Origin: Gammaproteobacteria bacterium
GTDB taxonomy: Bacteria; Pseudomonadota; Gammaproteobacteria; Pseudomonadales; Azotimanducaceae
Reading direction: 5' to 3'
NCBI GenBank assembly: GCA_026707905.1
Contig: JAPOVY010000141.1
Location: 1-64,000 of the forward strand
DNA length: 64,000 bases
The number at the start of each line of letters is the position of its first letter. Positions within the stretch are counted from its first letter, which is position 1. Made by a program: the position numbers and the translations under genes. This document shows positions 38,201 to 47,057 of this stretch, piece after piece. Below the pieces are notes generated by a model, which saw only the letters and a program-made list of their open reading frames with translations, was not told the DNA's origin and did not search any database.

Positions 38201-38241
38201 GCATCAATGAGGAGCGCGCCGCGTTGACGAGAGTGTCTCAT
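35230..38241 (-). CDS. large PilV-like cysteine-rich pilus tip protein
   Basis: 1003 residues. The N-terminus is prepilin-like (RQRGALLIDALIGLVIVGSI), followed by a pilin/shufflon-type domain ending in GGIAIDASGNPVTCVRI and EWRPV, as in PilV constant regions. A Ser/Pro hinge (SGSPSPPPSPPNQ, about residue 230) leads to two Cys arrays. The first has eight modules CGDGT...DC(K/Q)DC.(D/N)G(T/S)N of about 40 residues, alternating W-type and L/S/P-type, plus two short CWDG modules. The second has five modules CPC-G-TVTHPATCPAIVKDELG of about 48 residues. A unique Cys-containing C-terminus follows. PilV proteins sit at the tip of type IVb pili and select recipient cells. Here a repeated Cys tail takes the place of invertible shufflon segments. 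Last gene of the pilus operon. Confidence 0.8.
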   Translation of the reverse strand: MRHSRQRGALLIDALIGLVIVGSIVASLNYAYKIAEHYTAVWGTVAGFARMHEAERAYRRAGFTGAIDYHSMQVLMPGVKVHSATSAHRNGVGRPYELQLVGTDQVLTTFVEDEAQASQIITKLPGKAAYTAEADGFRISYRPARVDPLEQLIQRHSMHVTGPHGTHLYDRLNFGPGAIVTVGDPCLPPDGVHSGGIAIDASGNPVTCVRIFPGTSIPDREWRPVPSGSPSPPPSPPNQHCGDGTSVANAATDCKDCWDGTNIPIGNSCPVQPTCGDGTLVTDRGRDCKDCLDGSNIPVGDTCPSIVIPRCGDGTAVTNPATECKDCWDGTNIHILDVCPPQPTEQCGDGTYVFDRDTDCQDCSDGSNIPVGSTCPSIDACGDGTVVTDRDTECQDCWDGTNIYIGSTCPPLTIERCGDGTIVSDPDVDCKDCPDGSNTPVANTCPVGTTCWDGSVVYPPDVCPTQPTCGDGTLVTNRATDCKDCADGTNIPVSGTCPTGTLCWDGTVVFLPATCPVQPTCGDGTPVTNSATECKDCPNGTNIATSASCPVQCPCGGWAPTLADCPAVTMKDCPGGCGEVCPTATCPTPTRSGPTSCIDGFSLVETPGSCTITAECIADACPCGLIRQSDGTCPTVVKDKLGALTCPSPYNKVKVAETACTITHECQLACPCEGGTVTHPATCPAIVKDELGPASCPAGYTRTKTAEDTCTETYACQQVCPCEGGTVTHPATCPAIVKDELGPATCPASYTRTKIAEDTCTKTYACQRACPCSGPTVTHPATCPAIVKDELGPGTCPIGYTRTKIAEDTCTKTYACQKACPCSGPTVTHPADCPPIVKNELGATSCSVGCDLVVASETQCTITRACQQTCWDNAVMACGAACAAKPVSCANGNTYPDCCCESMTPIETEYEDRIEWSCPAKPITGVPVGSNPAPHWAIVTTETDCYIQRDLVCIGSVGACWGPGNYCSDVRQVFYGSGGFCDNLVVGVCENTGYVCGEGSLGP

Positions 38242-38250
38242 GTCAGGATC

Positions 38251-38850
38251 TCAATGTGGTTGCCAGGCACCGCCGTCACACTTCATGAGGTCGCCAGTGG
38301 CGTTAACCGCCATGCCCGTAGTCGTGCAGGGCGTGCCGATGGTGACGGTGTTTTGGAGCCAGAGCGGTCGATGCATCTTGTTCGTGCCGTCGGTGAGCAA
38401 CGTTTGCTGCATCAACGTAATGCCACCTGGTGCTGGTGCGACGACGGAAAGTTGGAAACCGTTCGACACAGCTGCGTAAGTACCGTTGGATCCAAACTCG
38501 CGAATGACCGCTTGAGCATGCGACTCCGTGCTGACGGTGGTGGCAAGCGTGACGTTTCCGCCTGCGATTGCTAGGGTGTATCGGCCGCCTTCACCGTTGG
38601 CACCGGCTTGCATGGGATCGCCGCTGTCGATCTGCAGCAACGGCAGGTATGGGGTAAGGTTCGAGAACGACGTCGGCCATTGCGAGACATTGTTGGCACG
38701 GTAGGCGTAGAGACCTTCGATGAGTGCTAGAAAGCCTTCGGCGGTACGTCGTGATGTATCGAGATCTTCAGCGGTACGCCAATACTGGGATCCGAGTGCG
38801 ACGACCGTGAAGAGGATTGCGACCAGTAGGATCCCGCCGAACATCTGCAT
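38251..38850 (-). CDS. PilV-like protein, constant domain only
   Basis: 199 residues with an N-terminal helix (FGGILLVAILFTVVALGSQYW) and an alpha-beta pilin-like body. The end, TTTGMAVNATGDLMKCDGGAWQPH, contains the G-A-(N)-x-G-x-(L/V)-x-C-x-G-x-W pattern typical of the end of the shufflon-type PilV constant domain (split: GMAVNATGDLMKC, GGAW). It stops where a variable tip segment would normally begin. The neighbouring 1003-residue protein has the same domain type, so these look like two PilV paralogues. No G/E-type prepilin cleavage site is evident. Confidence 0.65.
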   Translation of the reverse strand: MQMFGGILLVAILFTVVALGSQYWRTAEDLDTSRRTAEGFLALIEGLYAYRANNVSQWPTSFSNLTPYLPLLQIDSGDPMQAGANGEGGRYTLAIAGGNVTLATTVSTESHAQAVIREFGSNGTYAAVSNGFQLSVVAPAPGGITLMQQTLLTDGTNKMHRPLWLQNTVTIGTPCTTTGMAVNATGDLMKCDGGAWQPH

Positions 38851-39282
38851 CTATGGACAGATCCTCGAATCGAAGACCGCGTCGAAGAACTCATGAGTGC
38901 GGTCGCCACTTGGTAGTGGTAGGGTGTACGTGTCTGATAGAACGATGTTTGAGGATCCGTCGACCTTGAATACGGTAACGGCCGTCTGACGGTTGTTGCC
39001 CCCGTCAAACGCCATCCGCCAGTTCGTCTCGTCTTCTATTGAAGGATGGTTCTGGCCGGCGCCGGTCAGTGTTGAACGCACCGCGCTCACACTGAGTGCG
39101 GTGGCGGGAAGGGTGCAGCGGAAGGCTGTCATGTGATCCCGGTAAGCAAGCGCGATCGATCGTACGTGCTGCACGTCACGTCGGTCGTCTAACACATCGT
39201 CGATCGCCCACGCGCTCACGGCGATGATGCCAGTGAGCGCGATGGACAAGGTGATCGTTAGCGTTACCGACCAGATCGACAC
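38851..39282 (-). CDS. pilus-operon protein with N-terminal membrane helix
   Basis: 143 residues. One N-terminal helix (WSVTLTITLSIALTGIIAVS) and a small periplasmic domain with two cysteines (AFRCTLPATA; SRICP at the end) that could form a disulphide. The size and position between the major pilin and PilV-like genes suggest a minor pilin-like component. I see no canonical prepilin cleavage motif. Stop and next start are adjacent. Confidence 0.6.
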   Translation of the reverse strand: MSIWSVTLTITLSIALTGIIAVSAWAIDDVLDDRRDVQHVRSIALAYRDHMTAFRCTLPATALSVSAVRSTLTGAGQNHPSIEDETNWRMAFDGGNNRQTAVTVFKVDGSSNIVLSDTYTLPLPSGDRTHEFFDAVFDSRICP

Positions 39283-39293
39283 GAATCGATCGG

Positions 39294-39833
39294 TTACTCA
39301 ATAATGAGCGTGAGCGCACCTGCTGTGCTACAGACCGCACCTGGCTTGAAGCCACTCACGTGGTTGGCGGTCGCGGTTGTGGCGGTCGTACCTGGAGCGT
39401 CCGTGAAGAGACCCATTAACGCCACGCAGTCTTCTTGTGACGGCGTGGTGTAAACAATCGTCGCATCGCCACCACCGGTGACAGTTGCGAGTGTGACCGA
39501 TAAGCCGTAGGCGTTCACGCCGTTGTTACCGTTCAATGCCATCCCGCCAATCGAGTAGCCGTTGTCATCAAGGAACTTCACATTGGTGACGTTCGTATAG
39601 AGACCGCCGCCGTCAAACGACGAACGGTATTGGCGCGCGCTCGCCGCGAGGGTATTGATTTCGTTCAAAGCGCGCGTCTGATTCGCGCTTGATTGTGTGT
39701 CGGTGAACGCCACGAACGCGATAACCGCGATGATGGCGATCGCACCGACTGCGAGACTCATCTCAAGTAACGAGTAGCCGCGCTGACGTGCTGCCGCGAA
39801 CACAGCGCGGCGCGATTTAGATGGATGATTCAT
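39294..39833 (-). CDS. pilS: type IVb major prepilin PilS
   Basis: 179 residues with a leader ending RQRG followed by YSLLEMSLAVGAIAIIAVIA: cleavage after Gly, Glu at mature position +5, then the long N-terminal helix of type IV pilins. The mature domain is Gly/Thr-rich and has two C-terminal cysteines (EDCVALMG; GAVCSTAG), as in PilS of R64-type pili. It would be processed by a prepilin peptidase not found in this window. Confidence 0.88.
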   Translation of the reverse strand: MNHPSKSRRAVFAAARQRGYSLLEMSLAVGAIAIIAVIAFVAFTDTQSSANQTRALNEINTLAASARQYRSSFDGGGLYTNVTNVKFLDDNGYSIGGMALNGNNGVNAYGLSVTLATVTGGGDATIVYTTPSQEDCVALMGLFTDAPGTTATTATANHVSGFKPGAVCSTAGALTLIIE

Positions 39834-39854
39834 TCATCACTCCATTAGATAGGT

Positions 39855-40966
39855 TTAGAAAACGCCGACTTGAGACGCGACGGTCTGTGCGGCGTTGAAC
39901 AGTCCGTGGAACATGAGGACGAGAATCCGGCGGCGGTCGCCATGAAGACAAACTTCAAGGCGCGAGCGCGCACGGCGTAGTGATTAGCTAATTGCGCTTC
40001 CTGCATGGCGGCGAGGGTCTCAAACGCGCTGGGGTAACGCTCTCGGTCTTCACCTGGCACGAGCGCTTCCAGCAATTCGGCGACGTCTATCGGTAGAAGA
40101 CGGTCGGCGAGACTTGCAGCGTAGGCGCGCCCGTCAGAGACGTCCCGCTGGGCTTGCGGAATCATGGTTTGAATGTAAGACGAGGGGTACGCGTCCGCGA
40201 ATGCCCTGAGCGTCTGCAGATGGGTAGCACCTTGGCGCGTCATCGAGGCACCGAGTCGGCAATACGCGATGGCAACCTGGTCGAGCCAATCACGGCTAAA
40301 TAACGTCAGTAACCAACGAAACTTTGTCAATCGCGACCGACCCCACCAGCAAAACCCCGTGAAGAGCAGGATGAGCATCAAGCCGGTAGGACCGAAGGTT
40401 TGCATTGCCGTCGCAACCTGATACAAAGGCATCGCTTCAAGTGCGGCGAGGTCCTGTACGATCTCACTGAGCAGTTCGGGCGACGCGGCGACCATACCGA
40501 TCGCGACCGAGGCCGGGACGAGCTGGAACGCGGCAGGACGAAAAACCCCGCTGAAGAAAGTGCGCGTCTGTCGTTCTGCATCCGTGAGTTCGGCTAGGGC
40601 GTCTGGTAACGTACCGTTCTGTTCGGCGACCCGCAGAATTCCGGCGTCAACGGCGGGCAGATACCCACTTTCGGCAAAGCCATTGCTCGCAAGACGACCC
40701 GCCTGCGCTGCTTCTGCGCCGTATTGGGCCAGACGCTTGACCGCAGGATCAAGTTTTCCCTTGTCCTTCAGCATCCGACAGATCGTGAGTAATCGCACGC
40801 CGCCCCGAGTCTGTGCGGCGAGGATCTTGTAGAACATCATCCGTGTCGTGGCATCGAGCGCTATATGGCTACGCCACCAATCGCGAATCTTTCTGGTGAT
40901 TCTCAACTCACGCGTACCTCTGAGGCGTGGTTTGAGTCTGAGCGAGAACATCATCGGGTAACGCAT
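39855..40966 (-). pseudogene. pilR: PilR inner-membrane platform protein, C-terminal frameshift
   Basis: A GspF/PilC-type platform protein of about 370 residues with a pair of similar halves (ILRVAEQNGTLPDALAELTD) and membrane helices near residues 150-170 and 195-215. As sequenced the frame continues as FSSSCSTDCSTPHRPSRL to a stop at 39845, an unlikely ending. One base restored near 39929-39931 would instead read ATAAG-ILVLMFHGLFNAAQTVASQ and stop at 39855, recreating the third membrane helix. It overlaps pilQ by 58 nt if the first ATG is used; ATGs at 40954 and 40951 are alternatives. A one-base deletion or sequencing error near the 3' end is the best explanation. Confidence 0.82.
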
Positions 40967-42572
40967 CTGGGGTGCCGATTCGACCGATGACTTCCTCAGT
41001 CAATACAGGGTCAAGCAGACCTTCCTGGATCTTCGTTACAGCATGCGCGGCCTTGCTCATCATGCCTTCGTTTTGCATACATATGGCGAGCCCGGCAAGG
41101 TCGCGGTCGCGGATGAACTGGCGTGACGGATGGGCTGCGTCACGGGGGAATAGCATGACTTCGGCCGCGACCGTTTGGCCGCTGATTCCGCGGGTGCATT
41201 CCGAGCACCCATCCGGATTGTGAAAACGCAGCTCGTCTGATCGGAACTTTCGTTGCAGCTTCTCGGTGACTGCGTCGTCACCGAGTGTCTTTGAGCAGCA
41301 TACTGGGCACACGATCGGTACCAGACTTTGGTTTATGACGCCGTTGAGAAAACCCGGTTGTGCCAGGAGCGTGACGTCGATACCGAGGTGCTCAAGCCGA
41401 GCAATGGTGGACAGACACGAGTGTGAATGCACAGTACCCCAGACTCGTTTGCCCTGCAACGACATGTCGATGGCTGCGGTCGCGGACTGCAGGTCGCGCA
41501 CCTCGCCGATAAACAGCGTATCTGGATTCTGACGGACGAGACCGCCGAGAATTCCGCGAAATCGTCGCTCAGCCGCTTCGGCGTAATGATCGAATTCCAT
41601 GTGCGTCACATGGTCGAATTCGATCTCGATGGGATCGGCGATCTCAATGATCATCTCGGTCGTAGGCATACCCGCCTTGAGCGAGGTGAGGGTCGTCGAC
41701 TTTCCTGAGTTCGTCTCGCCGGAAATGACGGCTAGACCGCCGGGACTCCACTGGAGTTCGTCAATCTGGCGCTGTTGGGTTGTGTTGTAGCCCAGATCCG
41801 CTAACGGTGGAATGAATTTCGGATCACGTAATCGCAATACGATGGAATTACCGCGAGTGTCACGCATGGAGTTCGCGCGGACTCGATATCCGCCGAAGTC
41901 AAAGGCCGTATCGGTCGTCGCGTTGGCCTCGTATTGCCCTTGACGAGCTAGCGACCATAAAGCGCGCGCCATTTCATGCCCATCGGCGCGTGAAATCTCA
42001 GAATGGAGGTAACGCACACCGTGGGTACGGAAGTGAATCTGCGTGCGGTCAGTGTGGATGGCAATGTAGACGTCGCTTGACTTTCGTGCAATCGCGTCAT
42101 GCAAAACCATTTCAACCAAGTCGTTGTGCGACACTGATTCACGATGTGCACGAACCGCGTGGCTTCGCAGCTGGCTATACGACATAAGGGAGATGGGTGT
42201 GGCAATGGCGCGACCAAACTCCTTCTCCACCAATTCGAGCAACTGCTCAAGAACACGCACTCGGGTTGGATCGTCGACGTGGTAGACAACGCCGTCCTGC
42301 GTCACGAAGACTTTGAGCGTCTGCATCGAAGCTAGCGCGGCTTCGATGACAGGATGACGAGGACAAGCGTCAATTAGGGCGTCGAAATCAATCGTCGAGT
42401 CGTCGTGTGAGTGCGAGTCAACCTCGTTAGGTGAATGAGCACCGTCGACATGGGCTGCTGCTTCGATTTCCTGACTGACTGACGGCGCTTCATCAACTTG
42501 CTTAACGGCGTGAAGTTGCGGCGTGCCGCTACGCCTCCTAAAGACGGACTTCACGCGTTTCGCCATTGACAT
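40908..42572 (-). CDS. pilQ: PilQ assembly ATPase (GspE/PilB family)
   Basis: A 554-residue secretion ATPase. Walker A GETNSGKST at about residues 282-290; Asp box and Walker B around LFIGEVRDLQSATAAID; a zinc-binding tetracysteine region with CPVCC, then CSECTRG about 40 residues later. The N-terminal about 110 residues are poorly conserved and acidic. It powers pilus extension with PilR. Its start overlaps the end of pilP by 35 nt. Confidence 0.92.
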   Translation of the reverse strand: MSMAKRVKSVFRRRSGTPQLHAVKQVDEAPSVSQEIEAAAHVDGAHSPNEVDSHSHDDSTIDFDALIDACPRHPVIEAALASMQTLKVFVTQDGVVYHVDDPTRVRVLEQLLELVEKEFGRAIATPISLMSYSQLRSHAVRAHRESVSHNDLVEMVLHDAIARKSSDVYIAIHTDRTQIHFRTHGVRYLHSEISRADGHEMARALWSLARQGQYEANATTDTAFDFGGYRVRANSMRDTRGNSIVLRLRDPKFIPPLADLGYNTTQQRQIDELQWSPGGLAVISGETNSGKSTTLTSLKAGMPTTEMIIEIADPIEIEFDHVTHMEFDHYAEAAERRFRGILGGLVRQNPDTLFIGEVRDLQSATAAIDMSLQGKRVWGTVHSHSCLSTIARLEHLGIDVTLLAQPGFLNGVINQSLVPIVCPVCCSKTLGDDAVTEKLQRKFRSDELRFHNPDGCSECTRGISGQTVAAEVMLFPRDAAHPSRQFIRDRDLAGLAICMQNEGMMSKAAHAVTKIQEGLLDPVLTEEVIGRIGTPDALPDDVLAQTQTTPQRYA

Positions 42573-43449
42573 CGATGAGGAGATGCTTGCCGCTTCGGTC
42601 AGTGGCTACGCCTAAAACAGTGATCGAGTCTTGACCGATTTCCCATCGTTCGCCTACGAACGTGATAGCGCGCTCGTCATTGCGACGATGCCGCCAACCG
42701 ACACGATGACCGACAGCGTCCCTGACGATGTAGACTGGTTGCCAGTCCTCGAATCTCTCTACTTGTTCGGAGACGGCATGTTCTGCCGACGCATCTTGGC
42801 TCATGTGGTCTGCAGTGGTCGTATTCGACGTCGGTATGGTCGACTTTTCGATTTCTTGCTGTGCTCGTTTCTGATCCGCGATCATGGTCGCGATGATCGT
42901 GTCGAGCGACGCGTCCTGAAGCAACTGCGCACCAGGCGTCCCGAATGCGGCGACCTGTTCGGCGGCTTCCAAGGTAGAACGTAATGAGATAGCTAGGCGT
43001 CGGCGTTCTGCAAGGCGAGCGAGTAAGCCTTCGTGCTCCAGGCGCGGCGTCTTTCGGATCTGTCTCAGTAACTCATCGAGTGTCAATCGTTCATCGGAGA
43101 CGGAAGGAGGCGTTGACGTCGTTCCGTCTATCGATCCCGCCTCAGCCGTGGTTTTTTCGCCATCTGATGCTTCGCGACCGTCAGTTTCCATAGGCGTAAT
43201 CGGATTGTCGTTGGAAGTGACGTCCGAGGCTGTCGAGGCCGTTTGACTCCGTCCTTGACTGTCTTGGTGCGAGACCGTAATTGGTTCCGCGGCGTCTTCA
43301 ACGTGTGTTAGGTCGAGGTCGCCGTTCTTTTCGAGCGGGATTAGCGAGCGGGTGGGGTGCGCTTCGCTGACTTGCTCTTCATGCTGGTATTCCGACGCCA
43401 TGCAATGACCGACGAACAACAGGAAAACCGCAAACGAGAGATGTTTCAT
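42538..43449 (-). CDS. pilP: PilP type IVb pilus biogenesis protein
   Basis: 303 residues: an N-terminal signal peptide (KHLSFAVFLLFVGHCMA), a long Ser/Thr/Glu-rich low-complexity stretch (about 25-115), a helical part (LDELLRQIRKTPRLEHEGLL), and a C-terminal PilP-type beta domain (TFVGERWEIGQDSITVLGVA; GETREVRL). It probably links the inner-membrane complex to the secretin. Its start overlaps pilO by 4 nt. Confidence 0.75.
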   Translation of the reverse strand: MKHLSFAVFLLFVGHCMASEYQHEEQVSEAHPTRSLIPLEKNGDLDLTHVEDAAEPITVSHQDSQGRSQTASTASDVTSNDNPITPMETDGREASDGEKTTAEAGSIDGTTSTPPSVSDERLTLDELLRQIRKTPRLEHEGLLARLAERRRLAISLRSTLEAAEQVAAFGTPGAQLLQDASLDTIIATMIADQKRAQQEIEKSTIPTSNTTTADHMSQDASAEHAVSEQVERFEDWQPVYIVRDAVGHRVGWRHRRNDERAITFVGERWEIGQDSITVLGVATDRSGKHLLIDVNGETREVRL

Positions 43450-44615
43450 GCGCTCAACCCGCGAATTGCAAACTTCAAATCACAGGTATCGACGACGCCT
43501 TCGGTTAAGGTGCAGTTCGCTTCGTGCAACATGATGGGCAAGCGAACAACCCGCTCACTTAAATCGACGAGCGCGCCAGCAACCGATATTTCTTGAGCGT
43601 TAGCTGAATGGTTGATCGTGATCGTGAAGTGCTGCTCGAGCTCGGTGTCCAACCCGACTGGATACGGATCGCCAAACGTAAGCGTCCATTTGGCGGAATC
43701 CAAGTGTTCGGTCAACTTCGTCTGAAATGATGTCAAAGTGAAGGGTTGGAACGTCTCGACAGGTGGTGCCGCGGGTAAAGGCTCGATGGGTGTCGAAATC
43801 GGCGACGCGTTAGCGAAATGCAGCTCAAGTAAGCCACGCGCCGCTTCGTAGTTAAGTTCGGTCGCGCCTTCGGCGCGCCAAAGGACGGCATCATGCTGGG
43901 CGACAAGCATCGCGAGCTTTGCGAGTTCAGCGCTTGCGTCAAATCGGATCGGCGCAGCCGGTTGTGCTACAAGTGCCGCAACATGCTTGAGGGGATCGAT
44001 CGTTGGTGTACGATGCCACCACGCGAGGGCAGCACTTATCCCCAGTGCCACGACCAACACACTCACAACGCTCACGCAGTCTCGCCAACGCAACAAACCG
44101 GTCGAAAGAAGCGCTATCGTGGCGTGTTGAAACGTCATTGCGCCGGTATCGATGTCGATCGGGATTTGTGCAGCATTCGGAAGGTTGAGATCGAGTCGGC
44201 CACCCCCGGTCAGCAGCGCGAAATCACGCCCGTCGTTACGCCATGCCCGCACCCGCTCTTCAAATGCATCGAGATACAGGATCCACTCGCCACGTACCAG
44301 TCCCTTTTGAACGTCCGCGACGTAGACCCGTGTGTCGAGTGGAAACGCGACAATCGCATTGCGGAGCGCGGCTTCGGTCGTCGCCATCCGTTCAATACCT
44401 GCGGCGAGTGACGTACCTGCTACACCCGCATACCAGATCGGTTCAGCTTTGTCTGCGACGGACGTGCGTAAAAGGTGAGTGGCTTTATGCAACAGGCGGT
44501 TCAATTCACGACAGCGCGTTAGCCAACCGGCAGCGACCGGTTGTGCCCATGCGACCGCGTTGATCGTGATCGTGAGCGGCTGACCATTGACGGCGTCTAC
44601 GTAGGCAGTCGCCAT
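43446..44615 (-). CDS. pilO: PilO type IVb pilus biogenesis protein
   Basis: 389 residues with an actin-like or PilM-type cytoplasmic first half, one membrane helix near 195-212 (VVSVLVVALGISAALAWWH), and a periplasmic second half. This matches the two-part PilO2 proteins of R64-type pili. It likely anchors the inner-membrane platform. It overlaps pilN by 1 nt and pilP by 4 nt. Confidence 0.75.
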   Translation of the reverse strand: MATAYVDAVNGQPLTITINAVAWAQPVAAGWLTRCRELNRLLHKATHLLRTSVADKAEPIWYAGVAGTSLAAGIERMATTEAALRNAIVAFPLDTRVYVADVQKGLVRGEWILYLDAFEERVRAWRNDGRDFALLTGGGRLDLNLPNAAQIPIDIDTGAMTFQHATIALLSTGLLRWRDCVSVVSVLVVALGISAALAWWHRTPTIDPLKHVAALVAQPAAPIRFDASAELAKLAMLVAQHDAVLWRAEGATELNYEAARGLLELHFANASPISTPIEPLPAAPPVETFQPFTLTSFQTKLTEHLDSAKWTLTFGDPYPVGLDTELEQHFTITINHSANAQEISVAGALVDLSERVVRLPIMLHEANCTLTEGVVDTCDLKFAIRGLSA

Positions 44616-46075
44616 CAGATGAGTTCCACGCGCATTAGCAAAACCGACTCGCTATTCGAATGGCTTGAGCCGCGTCGGGTGACCATGCCTGCGAACTTAC
44701 TTCGATCCTTGCGTTGATCGGAAGCCCTGAGGGCGGTGATGATGCGTGATTCGCCGTCCGCGAGGGAGACCGTCATGGCGCGGACTTGATCGTCCGTGAC
44801 GAAGTTCGTGCCAACGCTTTCGCCAAATTGGAACGGCCGCTCTTCCACGAGGGAACGCCGTGCCAGAGAGAGCCTTACCGTAACGGCGTTTTCCCCAATG
44901 GTGGGATGCACGCTGATCGACCAGCCGGTACGTAACTGTTCTCGCTGAACTTCGGTGCGTTCGCGACCTAATTGGTCTTGTTGGCGCGTGATCGACGAGA
45001 TGTATTGGTACGTTCGCGTCGATGAACTCGCGGCAATCTGGTTATTACGTACCTCAATCGAATCGTTGAAATTGATCGTGGCGTCGCCTTCGCGGTTGAG
45101 CCACTCAAGCAATGCGTCAGTTCCCGCGTAGCGTTTTGTCGGATTAAGGAGTTCGAAGCCGAATTGCGCATCCGTTTCGACCGGTCGAACATTCCAGCCG
45201 CCCATGAATACGTCCGAACCATTACTTAGTATGGATTGCAGCCTTGTACCGATAGAGTGTTTAGCAGACGACGTTACTTCGTAGACCGTGATATGAATGC
45301 GGACGCTCTGCGAGACCCTTTCGTTGTAGATCTCCACCAGTTCGGCGATGCGCCGCACGGTGGATGGCCGCGCCGTCACCAGCAAGGCATTGGCGTTAGG
45401 CAACAGTCGCACGGCCGACGGCACGCCGCGATCAAGATCTGCAGAGATCAATTCCGTAACGACGGGATCAAGTTCTGTTTGGTAGGGATCGCTCGCATGT
45501 TGAACGGTCCCGCCGTCAGAGACGCCGGTTCCTCCTCCTGAACCGGCATCGAGCGAATTAACGCTCATCTTGGCTTCGACGGTGCCAGGCTGCGCGAGAA
45601 GCAACAGCGTACGGGATTCGAGATCTTGAACAAGAATCGCGCCATCTACCACCTGGTACGTCCAGTCGGCTTGCGCAACAATGGCATCGAGCGCGTCTTT
45701 TATAGTGTCGTCGGTGCTGCTTGCGAATGAAACTTCAGGAATATCAGATAGCCGAAGATCGTATTGCACAGGTTGATCGCCGACGACGAGTGATACGGCT
45801 TCGGTTGCGTCGAGCGCGCGAAGAGAGATTTCGCTCGGATCCAACAGCCATGGCGCTTTTTCAGGGCGTGACACACTTTGCATTGGCGGAAGTGTTGGTA
45901 ATGACTCTGATCGAGCGTTCAGCGCTGGTTGGATCGGCACGCTGACCCGTGCGATCTGAGAAGGATCTAATGGACTGACTTGTGGTTGACGCCTAATTTC
46001 GACAAGTCCGCAACTCAACAGCGACGCAGTTGAGACCAATACAGAAGTCAGACTGGCGAGTCGCAGGGAATTCAA
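44615..46075 (-). CDS. pilN: PilN lipoprotein secretin
   Basis: 486 residues: a lipoprotein signal peptide ending in the lipobox LLSC near residue 22, an STN/secretin N-domain (VQYDLRLSDIPEVSFASS), a ring-building KH-like domain (NANALLVTARPSTVRRIAEL), and a C-terminal secretin domain (WSISVHPTIGENAVTVRLSL; DGESRIITALRA). It forms the outer-membrane pore for the pilus. It overlaps its neighbours by 1-4 nt. Confidence 0.88.
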   Translation of the reverse strand: MNSLRLASLTSVLVSTASLLSCGLVEIRRQPQVSPLDPSQIARVSVPIQPALNARSESLPTLPPMQSVSRPEKAPWLLDPSEISLRALDATEAVSLVVGDQPVQYDLRLSDIPEVSFASSTDDTIKDALDAIVAQADWTYQVVDGAILVQDLESRTLLLLAQPGTVEAKMSVNSLDAGSGGGTGVSDGGTVQHASDPYQTELDPVVTELISADLDRGVPSAVRLLPNANALLVTARPSTVRRIAELVEIYNERVSQSVRIHITVYEVTSSAKHSIGTRLQSILSNGSDVFMGGWNVRPVETDAQFGFELLNPTKRYAGTDALLEWLNREGDATINFNDSIEVRNNQIAASSSTRTYQYISSITRQQDQLGRERTEVQREQLRTGWSISVHPTIGENAVTVRLSLARRSLVEERPFQFGESVGTNFVTDDQVRAMTVSLADGESRIITALRASDQRKDRSKFAGMVTRRGSSHSNSESVLLMRVELI

Positions 46076-46902
46076 CGGTCGCGTAACTGAACCTTTACCG
46101 TTCGGGTGAGGTCGTTGAATTCGATCTTGAGGTCGAAAGCGATTCGTAGCGCTCGGACGAGTTCCTCAAGTGACTTGAATGACAGCGTTTGTGTACCAGG
46201 TACGAGCCAATCGATCTCGTGGCCTGCTTTTTGCGGGTCGACTGGCCAACTGGCGAGTTGCCAGCCGCATCGCTGAAGGATTTGCACAAGGCTTTTCTTT
46301 AGGGAACCTTGTTGGAGCATGGCACTCGTACACTCAACGGCATCTGGCGCTGTTCCAACGATCGAAGGGTCTGGCTGTGGAGACGCGTATCGACCCATCG
46401 ATCGCGTTTCCTCGTGCTGCGACAGTGCGAGTGCTTCTTTTTGTGCATTGCTCTCTCTCAATGTCGATACCGAGACAAAACGATCCTCGATCGAATTGGG
46501 TTGAGCAACTGATTCGTCACGCTTGAAACGAAAAACGCGCTCAATGGCTCGATGGCCGTCAATGGCTAGCGTGATATGTAATGCGTCAGTACCAAACTTG
46601 GTCGCGGACACCGTCAGATAGCGACTGTTGATCGTCTCGCTAGCTAGGGGATACTGATTCGTGATGAGTTCGTCGATGAGCGCGTTTCGTAACCAATTAG
46701 GAGCAGACTCCGCCTGAACAAAGATCGGCGTGGATCTGTCGGGAAAATGGTCTCTACTTGCCTTAAACAGCTCTCGAGCGATTGCTCTACTTGATGTTTC
46801 AGCGAAGTCGTCGAGTGGGGGAGGCGCAAGTGCGTTGCACGCAACGATAAGGTGCAGACATGAAAAAGGGACCGCACACAAAACAACTGGTGTTTTGAAC
46901 AT
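46072..46902 (-). CDS. PilL/TcpQ-type protein
   Basis: 276 residues. The N-terminal 25 residues look like a signal peptide with a possible lipobox (HLIVAC). The C-terminal part (QILQRCGWQLASWPVDPQK; SLEELVRALRIAFDLKIEFN) matches the TcpQ-like C-terminal domain of PilL in type IVb pili. It usually helps secretin assembly. It is the first gene of the pilus operon. A separate protein with the PilL N-terminal type is at 63.3 kb, so the two PilL halves are encoded apart. Confidence 0.7.
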   Translation of the reverse strand: MFKTPVVLCAVPFSCLHLIVACNALAPPPLDDFAETSSRAIARELFKASRDHFPDRSTPIFVQAESAPNWLRNALIDELITNQYPLASETINSRYLTVSATKFGTDALHITLAIDGHRAIERVFRFKRDESVAQPNSIEDRFVSVSTLRESNAQKEALALSQHEETRSMGRYASPQPDPSIVGTAPDAVECTSAMLQQGSLKKSLVQILQRCGWQLASWPVDPQKAGHEIDWLVPGTQTLSFKSLEELVRALRIAFDLKIEFNDLTRTVKVQLRDR

Positions 46903-47057
46903 GTGCGGATTGTCGGATCGTTAAACCGGTTGTGTATCGAAAATCAAATCACTTCGAGCGCGGGTTTAAGGTGCGCGGTTCTACCGACGACCAGTTCGTC
47001 GTGTTTGACACTCGGTTAATATGCTCTCGCAGAACTAAATTAGCGCAACTCACTTAT
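46903..47057. promoter_or_regulatory. divergent region upstream of the pilus operon
   Basis: A short region between pilL-like (leftward) and a lipoprotein gene (rightward). The lipoprotein frame stays open back to 46932. No clear boxes. Confidence 0.25.

Noticed and set aside
35230..38850. Shufflon (invertible segments with 19-bp recombination sites) at the PilV genes
   Set aside because: I see no inverted recombination sites, no partial alternative C-termini and no recombinase gene nearby.
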